A stretch of DNA of 64,000 bases from Bacillota bacterium (GCA_023414875.1 JAEZMV010000014.1:19964-83963), one strand, 5' to 3'. Numbered from the stretch's first letter, positions 53,083-62,236 are shown. The notes: generated from the letters alone by a model not told the origin. Program-made: numbers and translations.

Positions 53083-53757
53083 TTATATTTTAAATAAGTA
53101 TGCCTCTAACTTCTTAATATTACTCCTTTGACCAACTACAACAATATTATCATCTGCTTGAAGAACACAGTCCGGAGAAATTTCCGTAGTTGTCTGTCCG
53201 CTACGCTCTAATGCAATGATATTCAAGTTAAACTTCTGCCTCAAATTCGCCTGTTGGACTGTCTGATTAGCAACCTTCGAATTTAGTTTTAATTCTGTTA
53301 TCGCAAACTCTCCTTTTAATTCTATGGATTCCATAATATTAGAATCCATTAGTTTATTAGCAAGACGGACTGCCATATCATTTTCCGGATAAATAACCTC
53401 TGCACCGATTTTTTCCAAAATCAAACCCTGCTCATAGCTCATTGCTCGAGCTATTACCCTATCAACACCCATGCTGATAACATTAAGAGTAGTTAAAACG
53501 CTGATATCAATACTATCACCGATACAGACTATGACTGTCCCGCAATTTTGTATACCTGAGTCTTCTAATGTTTCTTTATCTAATGTTCCAACAACAAAAG
53601 CGCTTTCTGTGAAACTCCTAACTTGTTTCACCCTACTTTCAATTGTATCAATTGCTAGGATTTCCTTCCCCGCAGCTGCTAATGTTTTTGTAAGTGCATA
53701 GCCAAATCTTCCAAGGCCTATAATTCCGTACTCTATTACGGATTTATGTTTTAACAT
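53083..53757 (-). CDS. ktrA: KtrA/TrkA-type potassium channel regulatory subunit (copy 2)
   Basis: A 224-aa RCK subunit, paralogous to the protein at 50843. It has GIIGLGRFGYALTKTLA, an acidic residue after the next strand (AIDTIE) and an RCK_C domain near the end. ATG at 53757 was chosen because GGGAGG ends just upstream; ATG at 53763 overlaps it. It follows KtrB-type gene by 38 bp, the usual KtrB-KtrA order, so this copy is more likely the partner of that channel. Confidence 0.93.
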   Translation of the reverse strand: MLKHKSVIEYGIIGLGRFGYALTKTLAAAGKEILAIDTIESRVKQVRSFTESAFVVGTLDKETLEDSGIQNCGTVIVCIGDSIDISVLTTLNVISMGVDRVIARAMSYEQGLILEKIGAEVIYPENDMAVRLANKLMDSNIMESIELKGEFAITELKLNSKVANQTVQQANLRQKFNLNIIALERSGQTTTEISPDCVLQADDNIVVVGQRSNIKKLEAYLFKI

Positions 53758-53795
53758 AATCATCCTCCCAAATAATTCATAGTATCTAATTAAAA

Positions 53796-55088
53796 TTAGC
53801 CTATTGTAAGTGTCTCTTCTGAATATCTGATATTACTCATAGGTCTGATCGACCATAAGGATGCAACTGTTAGAGGTCCTACACGTCCAATAAACATCGT
53901 TACAATGATTACAAATTCGCTGGCAGGTTTTAAATCAGGGGTAATACCAGTCGAAAGGCCGACGGTACCAAAACCTGATACCACCTCAAACATTAATTGC
54001 ATAAAGGTATATTCTGGCTCTAATATACATAATAAAAATGTACTAAAGCATACTAACACCATCGCTAAAAAAGTCAGAATGAATGCCTTCGATATTATTT
54101 CAGTAGGTATCTTTCTTTTAAAAGCTGCGCAATGTTTATTGGTAGAAACACTATAAGCACTTTTAAATAAAGTAAATGCAGTTGTCGTCTTGATTCCACC
54201 TCCGGTAGATCCTGGAGACGCTCCAATAAACATTAAGATAACCAGTATAAATAGTCCGGCATTTGTAAAGTTACCTACAGGATAAGTAGAGAAACCTGCT
54301 GTTCTGGCAGATGTACTAAAAAAGAAGGCACCCAACCAGCTGATATTCTCTGTCAGCTTTAACATAATTGTGCCGACAATTAATAAAGAAATAGTCATCG
54401 TTATTACAACCTTAGAGTGAAAACTAAACTTTTTAAAGGAACGCTTGTGTAATATTTCTTTGATTACTACAAAGCCTAAACCTCCAAATATAATTAGTCC
54501 ACAGGTCGTTAAGTTTAATAATACATTATCCTGATAATCCAATAGGTTTTTAAAGCCACCCAAAATATCAAATCCCGAATTATTAAATGAAGCTACGGTA
54601 TGAAACAAACTGATACCGATTGCTTTTCCCAACGGATAATCCTGAGAAAAAACAATAAAACTCAAAACAGCTCCAATACCTTCAAAACATAATGTCATAA
54701 TAAGAACTGCTTTTACTAATTTTACAATACCTTTTAAAGAGTCGAGGTTTAATGCTTCCTTTACCAGAATACGATCCTTAAAATCTACCTTTTTTCTGGC
54801 TAACAATATAAAACCCACACCTACACTTGTAACTCCCAAGCCTCCAATTTGTATTAGCAATGCTACAATTGTTTGACCAAATGCATTATATGTATCTGCT
54901 GTATCTACTGCTATTAGTCCGGTCACACATACTGCACTGGTTGATGTAAATAAAGCATCAATAAATGCAACCTCAACTCCTTTGTTGTGGCTGAAGGGAA
55001 GAAACAGAATAACTGCCCCGATTAGAATTACAAATGCAAAACCTAGAGCAATAAATCGACCGGGATTCATCTTTTTTAGAAAATTCAT
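53796..55088 (-). CDS. ktrB: KtrB/TrkH-type potassium transporter
   Basis: Pore subunit of potassium uptake, 430 aa, with about 10 transmembrane helices arranged as four M1-P-M2 units. Selectivity-filter-like loops include STSAVCVTGLIAVDT, ASFNNSGFDILGG, ARTAGFSTYPVG and GFGTVGLSTGI, with the filter glycines present. ATG at 55088 follows GAGG by 6 bases; a TTG at 55100 is an alternative. Co-transcribed with ktrA copy 2 downstream. Regulation through c-di-AMP is known for the family but not visible here. Confidence 0.93.
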   Translation of the reverse strand: MNFLKKMNPGRFIALGFAFVILIGAVILFLPFSHNKGVEVAFIDALFTSTSAVCVTGLIAVDTADTYNAFGQTIVALLIQIGGLGVTSVGVGFILLARKKVDFKDRILVKEALNLDSLKGIVKLVKAVLIMTLCFEGIGAVLSFIVFSQDYPLGKAIGISLFHTVASFNNSGFDILGGFKNLLDYQDNVLLNLTTCGLIIFGGLGFVVIKEILHKRSFKKFSFHSKVVITMTISLLIVGTIMLKLTENISWLGAFFFSTSARTAGFSTYPVGNFTNAGLFILVILMFIGASPGSTGGGIKTTTAFTLFKSAYSVSTNKHCAAFKRKIPTEIISKAFILTFLAMVLVCFSTFLLCILEPEYTFMQLMFEVVSGFGTVGLSTGITPDLKPASEFVIIVTMFIGRVGPLTVASLWSIRPMSNIRYSEETLTIG

Positions 55089-55318
55089 AGGTAACCTCAA
55101 TCCTTTAGTTATAATAATAAAATCAAATTGAAATCAGGTTTCATATAGGTAACATTATGATAATATCACTTTTGTAGTTAAAATGGTATTAAGATTGCAT
55201 AAGACGTGTTAATTTTGTGTTAATATTATGCTCCGTAATCGGTTAAATCTATCATCGTTTCTTAATAAAGAATTGGAGATGTATCTTTTTAGCAGCAGTT
55301 ATTATCTTATGACAACTG

Positions 55319-55364
55319 AAAAACGCGTCGTATCTTAACTTAATCAGTTATTTTACGACGCGCT
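55319..55364 (-). terminator. Intrinsic terminator of the tRNA operon
   Basis: GCGCGTCGTA and TACGACGCGT pair around an AT-rich loop and are followed by TTTTTC on the minus strand, about 20 bases after tRNA-Leu. Confidence 0.85.
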
Positions 55365-55381
55365 TCATATAAAACCTCTAC

Positions 55382-55461
55382 TGCGGATGACAGGAATTGA
55401 ACCTGCACGGTCTCCCACTAGATCCTAAGTCTAGCGCGTCTGCCAGTTCCGCCACATCCGC
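55382..55461 (-). tRNA. tRNA-Leu (anticodon TAG)
   Basis: 80 nt. Acceptor GCGGATG/CATCCGC, anticodon stem CTAGA/TCTAG with loop CTTAGGA giving TAG, T-arm GGTTCAATTC, plus a variable arm that is short for leucine. No CCA encoded. Last gene of the operon. Confidence 0.95.
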
Positions 55462-55505
55462 AAATGGATATTTTAATAAAGCAATTAATATGTTTTTATT
55501 AAAAA

Positions 55506-55578
55506 TGAGACATCCGGGACTCGAACCCGGGACACCATGATTAAAAGTCATGTGCTCTACCAACTGAGCTAATATCCC
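55506..55578 (-). tRNA. tRNA-Lys (anticodon TTT)
   Basis: 73 nt. Acceptor GGGATAT/ATGTCTC, anticodon loop CTTTTAA giving TTT, T-arm GGGTTCGAGTCCC. Confidence 0.95.
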
Positions 55579-55777
55579 ACGTTATTGAACCATATACCAC
55601 CGGCATAAACACAGAAGTAAAGTACAACTGCTTATGATGACCTTTCATCAAAAGCTAACGTTCATAATGCGGAACACCTACTCTTAGGACTGATCGTACC
55701 ATAACCGGATACCCGGTTATTCTTCCGTATAAATGCTATTAAAGTAATATTGGGCATGCCCAAATATTTCTTTTCTT
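55579..55777. other. Spacer within the tRNA operon
   Basis: About 200 bp between tRNA-Lys and the tandem array. No gene seen. It holds a hairpin near 55704-55728 (AACCGGATACCCGGTT) and, at 55748-55768, a palindrome (ATATTGGGCATGCCCAAATAT, close to perfect). Confidence 0.5.
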
Positions 55778-55996
55778 TTAGCTTTAAGACTTTGCTATAA
55801 TTATAAATACTTAGCTTTCAGTCTTTGCTAAAAAACTACAGTTTTTTCTTTATAAATATTTAGCTTTCAGTCTTTGCTAAAAAACTAGGCAAGCCCAGTT
55901 TTTTCTTTATTCTTTTTTAGCCTTAAGTCTTTGCTAAAAAACTAGGCAAGCCCAGTTTTTCTTTATAAATATTTAGCTTTCAGTCTTTGCTAAAAC
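55778..55996 (-). repeat. Tandem array of about 57-bp terminator-like units after tRNA-Gln
   Basis: Five diverged copies start near 55778, 55811, 55860, 55917 and 55973. Common sequence on the plus strand is TTTAGCTTTCAGTCTTTGCT, followed by AAAAAACTAGGCAAGCCCAG and a T-run. On the minus strand AACTGGGCTTGCCTAGTTTTTT forms a stem ending in Ts (shown by its parts AACTGGGC and GCCTAGTT), i.e. a weak terminator. The last unit runs into the tRNA-Gln 3' end (AAACTGGGCTAGG). The array separates five upstream tRNAs from Lys and Leu. Confidence 0.75.
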
Positions 55997-56067
55997 TGGG
56001 CTAGGTGGATTTGAACCACCGTAATGCAGGAGTCAAAGTCCTGTGCCTTACCGCTTGGCGATAGCCC
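55997..56067 (-). tRNA. tRNA-Gln (anticodon TTG)
   Basis: 71 nt. Acceptor GGGCTAT/TAGCCC region, anticodon stem CAGGA/TCCTG with loop CTTTGAC giving TTG, T-arm GGTTCAAATCC. Confidence 0.95.
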
Positions 56068-56132
56068 ATTAATAATGGCACTTCTATTGAAAACGAAAAG
56101 TCTTCTCAGACTTTTCTAGCATTTCAATATAG

Positions 56133-56207
56133 GGTGGATAAAGGGATTCGAACCCTTGGCCTCCAGAGCCACAATCTGGCGCGCTAACCAACTGCGCTAT
56201 ACCCACC
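56133..56207 (-). tRNA. tRNA-His (anticodon GTG)
   Basis: About 75 nt. GTGGGTA/TATCCAC acceptor with G and C at the -1/73 positions, anticodon stem CCAGA/TCTGG with loop TTGTGGC giving GTG. Confidence 0.95.
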
Positions 56208-56242
56208 ATAAACAATTTTCAACTAAAGCTTTAGATGAAAAA

Positions 56243-56316
56243 TGTGCCAGAAGGGATTCGAACCCCCGACACATGGCTTAGAAGGCCATTGCTCTATCCA
56301 ACTGAGCTACTAGCAC
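56243..56316 (-). tRNA. tRNA-Arg (anticodon TCT)
   Basis: 74 nt. Acceptor GTGCTAG/CTGGCAC, anticodon stem ATGGC/GCCAT with loop CTTCTAA giving TCT. Confidence 0.95.
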
Positions 56317-56353
56317 ATTATGATGTGATAAGGTTAATAAAAACCAAATATCA

Positions 56354-56424
56354 AGCGGGTGATGGGAATCGAACCCACGTATCTAGCTTGGAAGGCTAGT
56401 GTTCTACCATTGAACTACACCCGC
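56354..56424 (-). tRNA. tRNA-Gly (anticodon TCC)
   Basis: 71 nt. Acceptor GCGGGTG/CACCCGC, anticodon stem CTAGC/GCTAG with loop CTTCCAA giving TCC. Confidence 0.95.
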
Positions 56425-56520
56425 ATAGACTTACTATTCTTTTATTTTGCGTACCCGCCTCTTTAATTATTCAAGAGTGGAAAAATTTGATTTCTTGATT
56501 CTCCCGAGATACTAACCCAA

Positions 56521-56595
56521 TCGGGGTGACAGGATTCGAACCTGCGACCTCTTGATCCCAAATCAAGCGCGCTAGCCAAGCTGCGCTACACCCCG
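56521..56595 (-). tRNA. tRNA-Pro (anticodon TGG)
   Basis: 75 nt. Acceptor CGGGGTG/CACCCCG, anticodon stem CTTGA/TCAAG with loop TTTGGGA giving TGG. First gene of the operon. Confidence 0.95.
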
Positions 56596-56743
56596 AATTG
56601 TTTTTGTGATTAGATTATGCATACCATCTTTATTCAATCTCTGGTCTTTGCTTATCACACACTTAGCAATTAAGAAAACTTTATTTGCTTCTCACCAAGC
56701 ATTTTCAAGGTTTTACACTCGTTCCAGCCGTGACGCAAGATTT

Positions 56744-56772
56744 ATTATATAATAGCATACTCTTATTGTCAA
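56744..56772 (-). promoter_or_regulatory. Consensus promoter of the tRNA operon
   Basis: Minus strand: TTGACA (56767-56772), exactly 17 bp, TATAAT (56744-56749), both perfect consensus. tRNA-Pro starts about 140 bases downstream, so a leader of that length would be processed off. Confidence 0.85.
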
Positions 56773-56868
56773 CATCTTTTTATAACTTTTTCTCAACTTC
56801 CATCATTTCATACAATTGCTTAAATTACCTGTTAATTTAGGTTAATTTGAAGCATTTTTCACAGTACT

Positions 56869-57360
56869 TTACTCCTTTTCCTTATAATAATTTAAAGTAA
56901 AATGTGCATCTCCCTGGGAATCTATCTCCATAATAATAAAAGTCGGTATTCTGCCGTGCTGTCTCGGTAATGCGAGACTACCAGGATTGATTGCCCAGAT
57001 GCTACTACTAAGGTCTATCATCGGTACGTGGGTGTGTCCAAACATTACAATATCTGCACAATTCTTTATCGCTGTTTCACGTAAAGCCCATGAACTATGG
57101 TTGACGCCATAACGGTGTCCATGGGTCAGCATAACAGTATATTTTCCGATCTGAATGATCTTTTCTTTTGGCAGCAAGGTAAAAAAATCATTGTTGCCCG
57201 AGACCATCTCCACCCTGCAAGGTGTGATCGTTCTGATATATTCCTCTCCATTATCGTAATCCCCTAAATGAATCAATAAATCAATCGGGCCTACACGTTC
57301 TAATGTATCAAGCAAGAAGTGATTTCTGCCATGTGTGTCACTTACAATCAATACCTTCAT
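56869..57360 (-). CDS. Metallophosphoesterase, YfcE/MJ0936 family
   Basis: A 163-aa phosphodiesterase-fold protein. Metal ligands appear in order: VSDTHGR (D and H), LIHLGDYD, SGNND, THGH and HTHVP. Members hydrolyse phosphodiesters such as bis-pNPP; the natural substrate is unknown. GGGAG precedes the ATG. It follows rdgB by 19 bp in one unit, a conserved pair in clostridia. Confidence 0.93.
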   Translation of the reverse strand: MKVLIVSDTHGRNHFLLDTLERVGPIDLLIHLGDYDNGEEYIRTITPCRVEMVSGNNDFFTLLPKEKIIQIGKYTVMLTHGHRYGVNHSSWALRETAIKNCADIVMFGHTHVPMIDLSSSIWAINPGSLALPRQHGRIPTFIIMEIDSQGDAHFTLNYYKEKE

Positions 57361-57379
57361 TTTAGTTCTCCCGATCTGT

Positions 57380-57973
57380 TTATAAGTGTTTCAGAATTTC
57401 TTCTTTCATAGCCCTTAAAGCTTTTCCTCGATGACTGATTTGATTTTTCTGTTCAGGTTGCATCTCGGCCGTTGTACATTTAAATTCAGGCACATAAAAA
57501 ATAGGATCATACCCAAATCCATTTGCTCCGCTTATCTGCTCGGAAATAAATCCTTCTATGGTTGCCCTGCGTGTAATTATTTCACCATTTGGGAAGGCAC
57601 AGGCAATGACGCATACAAATCTTGCGCTACGCTCTTCTCCGGTCGCCTCTGCCAATTGATCTATAATATATTGATTCTTTAACTCGTATGAAGTATCTTC
57701 ACCTAAAAATCTCGCAGAGTACACCCCGGGAGCTTTATCCATATAATCAACTTCTATTCCTGAATCATCAGCAAGTACCATCTCCCCGGTAAGCTCCATT
57801 ATTTTTTTTGCCTTAATAATAGCATTATCTTCAAATGTAGTACCGTTCTCTTCAATATCTACATTGATTCCTGTATCCTTTAACGATAACAATTCTATCT
57901 CTATATCCTTTAATATTTCTCTTATTTCTTTCATTTTGCCTTCGTTTGATGTAGCAAAGATTATTTTTTTCAT
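57380..57973 (-). CDS. rdgB: XTP/dITP pyrophosphatase (RdgB/HAM1)
   Basis: House-cleaning NTPase of 197 aa that removes dITP/XTP from the nucleotide pool. It opens MKKIIFATSNEGKMKEI, has the E/D metal site FEDNAIIKAKK, LADDSGIEVD, APGVYSARF and SGANGFGYDPIFY, and ends SHRGKALRAM. ATG at 57973 with GGAAGAG upstream gives the family start; an ATG at 57985 lacks a site. Confidence 0.95.
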   Translation of the reverse strand: MKKIIFATSNEGKMKEIREILKDIEIELLSLKDTGINVDIEENGTTFEDNAIIKAKKIMELTGEMVLADDSGIEVDYMDKAPGVYSARFLGEDTSYELKNQYIIDQLAEATGEERSARFVCVIACAFPNGEIITRRATIEGFISEQISGANGFGYDPIFYVPEFKCTTAEMQPEQKNQISHRGKALRAMKEEILKHL

Positions 57974-58010
57974 GTTCTCTTCCATTTCTCTGTAAATTAC
58001 GGTTTTTGTC

Positions 58011-59303
58011 CTATTTGGTTTCCGTTACCGGAAGTTCATTATATGCCCGCAAAATGCCGTTATAGATACCTTCAGCGACTTCTTTTCTATTTTCAGGTTT
58101 GCTTAAGTAATTCATGTCACTATTATTAGTCAAATACCCTACTTCTATCAATACCATAGGCACAACTGCTTTATCCATGATATAAACGTCATTATATTGT
58201 TTTTCTACGACACCCTGTTTTACTAATGGTGTTGTCTTATCAATTTCTTCCGAAAACAGATCGGCCAGATCAATAGCCTTTACACCTTTAAACTCATTAT
58301 TATAATATAAAATCTCAGTACCATTAGGATAGGTAACCTCATTCGCATTACAATGTATACTGATAAAATAATCGCAATCCACTGCATTAGCAAGTTCCGC
58401 CCGTGGTCTTAAGAATATTTTATCATCAGCTGTACGGGTATAATATACTTTAATATTTTCTTGATCAAGTAGTTCCTTAAGCTGTAAAAGTATATCCAAG
58501 TTAATATTCTTCTCATAATACGTCTCATCTTTTGAAAGAGCACCGGCATCCTTACCGCCATGGCCAGCATCAATTACGACTATTTTATCATAAACCTCAG
58601 AGGGTTTTCTCAAATTAATAACATAGTAATCATTATCTTCGTACAAATGATAAGCATATACATGATCAAGTTCAATGAGCAACTGCATGGTACTAAGCCC
58701 CGTATCGGAAGATTCCTCCGTGGTAATTGTTAATCCATGAACGATATCCTTTCCGAAATCCTTTGTAATAATCTCTTCGGAGGTTCCATCCTTTTCATCA
58801 ATTTCATAACTAATATGTTCTGTGCAGATAGGCTCTCCATGATATAATTCCATATCTCTGACTCTTAATACCATCTCACTGGTCAGATTACTGTCACCTA
58901 TGCCTGCCACAGTGAGTCTGATGCTTTTGTTAATATATAAATCCTCCAATTGCGCTTCTTGCAGTTCTCCTTGCGGTTTCTTGATTATTAAAAAGTTATC
59001 GCTTAATTGCTCCAGAATAACAGGATTTATCTGATTTAATAATTGATCTAATTCGGAGAGCTCCTCCTCTGACCCAAGTTCAGCATCACTCATCTCCTCG
59101 TCCCTGTCAATGTCCATGTTGTGATCTAAATCAAGTTCCCCAATGTTTTCTTCCATGCTTTCATTAGAATTATCTATGGTTACTACATTACTTGCTTCAA
59201 TCGTTACCGTCTGATACTGTTTTAAGGCATACGATGCCGTTATAACTGCAAGCATAAGTGTTACGCTTTGAATTGCAGCTTTCTTAAGCAGTGTTTTATC
59301 CAT
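58011..59303 (-). CDS. N-acetylmuramoyl-L-alanine amidase, Amidase_3 family
   Basis: A secreted or anchored wall hydrolase of 430 aa that cleaves the MurNAc-L-Ala bond. An N-terminal hydrophobic segment (about 8-28) acts as signal or anchor, followed by an acidic low-complexity region (about 35-75), a middle beta domain like AMIN (about 85-230) and the C-terminal Amidase_3 domain with zinc ligands in DAGHGGKDAG, a downstream glutamate, SIHCNA and IEVGYLTN. ATG at 59303 has GGGGGGA 8 bases upstream. It may work in spore cortex or cell separation; sporulation CwlD/AmiC-like roles are possible. Confidence 0.92.
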   Translation of the reverse strand: MDKTLLKKAAIQSVTLMLAVITASYALKQYQTVTIEASNVVTIDNSNESMEENIGELDLDHNMDIDRDEEMSDAELGSEEELSELDQLLNQINPVILEQLSDNFLIIKKPQGELQEAQLEDLYINKSIRLTVAGIGDSNLTSEMVLRVRDMELYHGEPICTEHISYEIDEKDGTSEEIITKDFGKDIVHGLTITTEESSDTGLSTMQLLIELDHVYAYHLYEDNDYYVINLRKPSEVYDKIVVIDAGHGGKDAGALSKDETYYEKNINLDILLQLKELLDQENIKVYYTRTADDKIFLRPRAELANAVDCDYFISIHCNANEVTYPNGTEILYYNNEFKGVKAIDLADLFSEEIDKTTPLVKQGVVEKQYNDVYIMDKAVVPMVLIEVGYLTNNSDMNYLSKPENRKEVAEGIYNGILRAYNELPVTETK

Positions 59304-59459
59304 AACAGCATCCCCCCGTTTCCCCATAATTACAGATTAATTTTACAAAATATATTAGAATTATCTAAATTATATAATAATATTTAATTATTCACAATAT
59401 TTTTTTATAAATACGCTATAAATTTGTAGATTTATGGGGTTTATTGCATTTCTTCATGA

Positions 59460-59488
59460 TTGCAATTATAAATTTTTATCTATATAAT
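59460..59488 (+). promoter_or_regulatory. Sigma-A-type promoter of the alpha/beta hydrolase
   Basis: TTGCAA (59460-59465), 17-bp spacer, TATAAT (59483-59488), about 58 bases before the ATG. Confidence 0.75.
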
Positions 59489-59546
59489 AAAAACTGTAGC
59501 TACGTATGAATTTCTTTCTTACAGTAACCGAAGGAGAAAACAGGAT

Positions 59547-60467
59547 ATGAGTGAAGTCACTTACACATCGATTAAGCAGAAAGACGGATATATCACTAAA
59601 CTTACACACTATGTCTGTCCTAACAAGCCAAAGGCTAGTATATTAATTCTGCATGGTATGGCAGAACATCAAAAAAGATATCAGGCTTTTGCTGAATATC
59701 TTGTTCATCATAATTATGATGTCTTTTGTTATGATCATAGGGGCCATGGTACAGATAAAAAGTTAAGTGAGTTAGGTTTTTTTGGCTCTGAGAATGGATA
59801 TCAGCTTGTAATAGAGGATGCTATTACAGTTAGCAAGTATATAGAGCAAAATAACCGCTGTAACAAGTTTTTCTTGTTCGGTCACAGCATGGGTTCCATA
59901 ATATCAAGAAATGTAATCCAAACCTACGATACATATAATGGTGTGATTTTATCCGGTACCACCTTCCCTCCCAAACTATTAATTCTAATCGGTCTATTCA
60001 TATCTTCTGTTATTGTTAAATTTAAGGGGCCAAAGCATGTTTCACCATATATGAGTAACCTAATGTTAGGAAGCAAGAAGTATACCTCCTTAACGACACG
60101 TACTGCCTTTGACTGGCTTACCAGAGATAATACGATTGTAGGAGCCTATATGCATGATCCATACTGCGGTTATACCTGTACTTCCTCCTTTTATCATGAT
60201 CTTTTAACATTAATTCGGTTATCGGCCTCTATTAAACAGATTCAACTGACAAAAAAAGAGTTACCTCTTTATATCATTAGCGGTGAGAAGGATCCGGTAG
60301 GGGGCTATGGGAAAGAAATAAACAAATATCTTAATATATTAAAAAAATGTGGGTTTTCAAATATTTCATCTAAGCTTTACCCGGAATGCAGACATGAAAT
60401 CCTGAATGAAATAAATCGCGAAGATATCTTTTCTGATATTGAATTATGGTTATCGAAAAGAGTATAA
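59547..60467 (+). CDS. Alpha/beta hydrolase, monoacylglycerol lipase-like
   Basis: A 306-aa serine hydrolase of the lysophospholipase/monoacylglycerol-lipase group. Nucleophile serine in GHSMGS, oxyanion region LHGMAEHQKRY, YDHRGHG, the acid in SGEKDPVGG and the histidine in CRHEIL. No signal peptide. AAGGAG precedes the ATG. It is monocistronic, with its own promoter and terminator. The lipid substrate is unknown. Confidence 0.92.
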   Translation: MSEVTYTSIKQKDGYITKLTHYVCPNKPKASILILHGMAEHQKRYQAFAEYLVHHNYDVFCYDHRGHGTDKKLSELGFFGSENGYQLVIEDAITVSKYIEQNNRCNKFFLFGHSMGSIISRNVIQTYDTYNGVILSGTTFPPKLLILIGLFISSVIVKFKGPKHVSPYMSNLMLGSKKYTSLTTRTAFDWLTRDNTIVGAYMHDPYCGYTCTSSFYHDLLTLIRLSASIKQIQLTKKELPLYIISGEKDPVGGYGKEINKYLNILKKCGFSNISSKLYPECRHEILNEINREDIFSDIELWLSKRV

Positions 60468-60469
60468 AG

Positions 60470-60527
60470 AAAAGATGTTGCAAGCTATGCATGGACATCC
60501 CGTCAATGCAATCTGCAACATCTTTTT
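60470..60527 (+). terminator. Intrinsic terminator of the hydrolase gene
   Basis: AAAAGATGTTGCA and TGCAACATCTTTTT pair around a 27-base loop that has its own short GCATGG/CCCGTC region. It lies just after the stop and may also serve the convergent methyltransferase gene. Confidence 0.85.
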
Positions 60528-60581
60528 ATAATTCAGTAACTCAAATAATTCTAACAATATTACTTTTATACATCACAGCAT

Positions 60582-61745
60582 TTATTCTGTTTTAATTGTA
60601 TTGATTTGCTTCGGTGGCTTAGGTCCCATATATTGATAAAAATAAGTTTTCATCATTCCATTGTATATTTTCCTATTCTTATCCGCCTGCCTTCCAATAT
60701 ACTTCTGTGCTTCCTCATATGCCGTTATAATATAATAGGACCAGGAATCAAGGCTGTTAAAAACTCTGCCCATCTCTTTATACAAACCAGGGAGCTCCTT
60801 TTTTTCCTCTAATCTCTCACCATAAGGCGGATTCGTGATAATAAAGCCATATTTTTTACTGTTACTTAATTCGCTGAGAGGTTTTTGTTGAAAATGTATC
60901 AGATGATCAACACCACCAAATCTGGCATTTTGCCTTGCAGCCTTTACAATCTCTCCATCCAGATCATATCCTTGAATATTCATTTCAATATCCCTTTGCG
61001 AAAGATCGAGTGCCTCCTGTCTGGCATGCTCCCAGGTTGTTTCGGGATAGAATTCCTTCCATGCTTCAGCGAGAAAGTTTCTTTGAATTCCCGGAGCTAT
61101 CTTTGCTCCTATCATTGCTGCTTCAATTGGTATAGTACCACTACCGCAAAAGGGGTCTACGAGAATCCTATCCTTATTCCATGGAGTCAGCATAATCAAT
61201 GCTGCAGCCAAGGTCTCTGTGATAGGAGCTTTTGAAGTCAATTTTCGATAACCTCGTTTATGAAGGGATTCACCGGAGGTATCAATACATATTGTTACCT
61301 CATCCTTTAAAATTGTTACCCGAATCGGATAGGAATTACCACTCTCTTCGAACCATTCCTGCTTATATTTCAGTTTTAATCTTTCAACAATAGCTTTTTT
61401 CATAATGGATTGAATATCCGAAGGGCTAAATAATTTACTGTTAACCGAGTTTGCCTTGGCTACCCAGAACTTGCCATCCTTTGGTATGAATTCTTCCCAG
61501 GGAAGAGCTTTTGTCTTCTCAAACAATTCATCGAAGGTTTCTGCTTGAAAAGCTGCTATTTTTAATAAAACTCTTTCTGTCGTCCTCAGGAACATATTCG
61601 CTCTGGCGCATGTATTAGCATCACCAGTATAACTTACCTTTCCATCCTCAACTTTTACTATCTTATATCCCAAATCGGTTATTTCACGCTTTAACACAGA
61701 TTCAAGCCCAAAATGGCATGGTGATATATATTCTAATTGCTTCAT
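60582..61745 (-). CDS. THUMP-domain class I RNA methyltransferase (RlmL/YpsC-like)
   Basis: A 387-aa SAM-dependent methyltransferase of 23S rRNA guanine N2 type. The N-terminal THUMP domain (about 45-155) is followed by a Rossmann domain with VDPFCGSGTIPIEAA and the catalytic NPPYGER. ACCGGAGG precedes the ATG. Family members (RlmL N-terminal unit, YpsC) modify G2445-type sites. The exact target is not shown. Confidence 0.94.
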   Translation of the reverse strand: MKQLEYISPCHFGLESVLKREITDLGYKIVKVEDGKVSYTGDANTCARANMFLRTTERVLLKIAAFQAETFDELFEKTKALPWEEFIPKDGKFWVAKANSVNSKLFSPSDIQSIMKKAIVERLKLKYKQEWFEESGNSYPIRVTILKDEVTICIDTSGESLHKRGYRKLTSKAPITETLAAALIMLTPWNKDRILVDPFCGSGTIPIEAAMIGAKIAPGIQRNFLAEAWKEFYPETTWEHARQEALDLSQRDIEMNIQGYDLDGEIVKAARQNARFGGVDHLIHFQQKPLSELSNSKKYGFIITNPPYGERLEEKKELPGLYKEMGRVFNSLDSWSYYIITAYEEAQKYIGRQADKNRKIYNGMMKTYFYQYMGPKPPKQINTIKTE

Positions 61746-61846
61746 TCCTACCTCCGGTATTTTCGTAAATGTTTTCTCCAGTACTAACTATTGTATCATA
61801 GCTTATTAATTGTAAAACTCTTTCAGACTCTAGTCAATGAACAATT

Positions 61847-62155
61847 CTAAATGCCTCGATCTAATTTTCCATGATAAGCGCGAAGTCCACCATATAGACT
61901 CTTAATATTATACCCATCTTTCATTAAATCTCTTGCCGCAAGCAAGCTTATATTACCTCGATCACAATAAAATATCAGAAGACTATATCGTTTTAAGTCC
62001 ATTTTCCTTTCCTCTAGTTCTTCATAGGGAATATTAACAGCTGTAGGAATATGCCCGGCAACAAATTCTTCTCTATCTCTCAAATCAATGATTAAAACAT
62101 TCGTTTTACCGGTATATTGATTAATATCATTTGTACGAATTGTTTCAAAAGACAT
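61847..62155 (-). CDS. Rhodanese-like single-domain protein
   Basis: A 102-aa sulfurtransferase-fold protein. The active-site loop is YCDRGN with the catalytic cysteine; NVLIIDLRDREEFVAGHIPTA is the family entry motif. The loop lacks the extra residues of some thiosulfate enzymes, so the substrate is open. The ribosome site is weak or oddly spaced (AAAGGA just before, GAGGTGG 13 bases before). Confidence 0.9.
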   Translation of the reverse strand: MSFETIRTNDINQYTGKTNVLIIDLRDREEFVAGHIPTAVNIPYEELEERKMDLKRYSLLIFYCDRGNISLLAARDLMKDGYNIKSLYGGLRAYHGKLDRGI

Positions 62156-62236
62156 TCCTTTACTGTCACCACCTCTGCAATAAATTAAAATAGTCTCCTT
62201 TATAATATATTCAAAATATGTAGTATTTGCGCATAA

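Noticed and set aside
55378..55563. Small frame across tRNA-Leu and tRNA-Lys
   Set aside because: It overlaps two clear tRNAs on the same strand; it is a by-product of their sequence.
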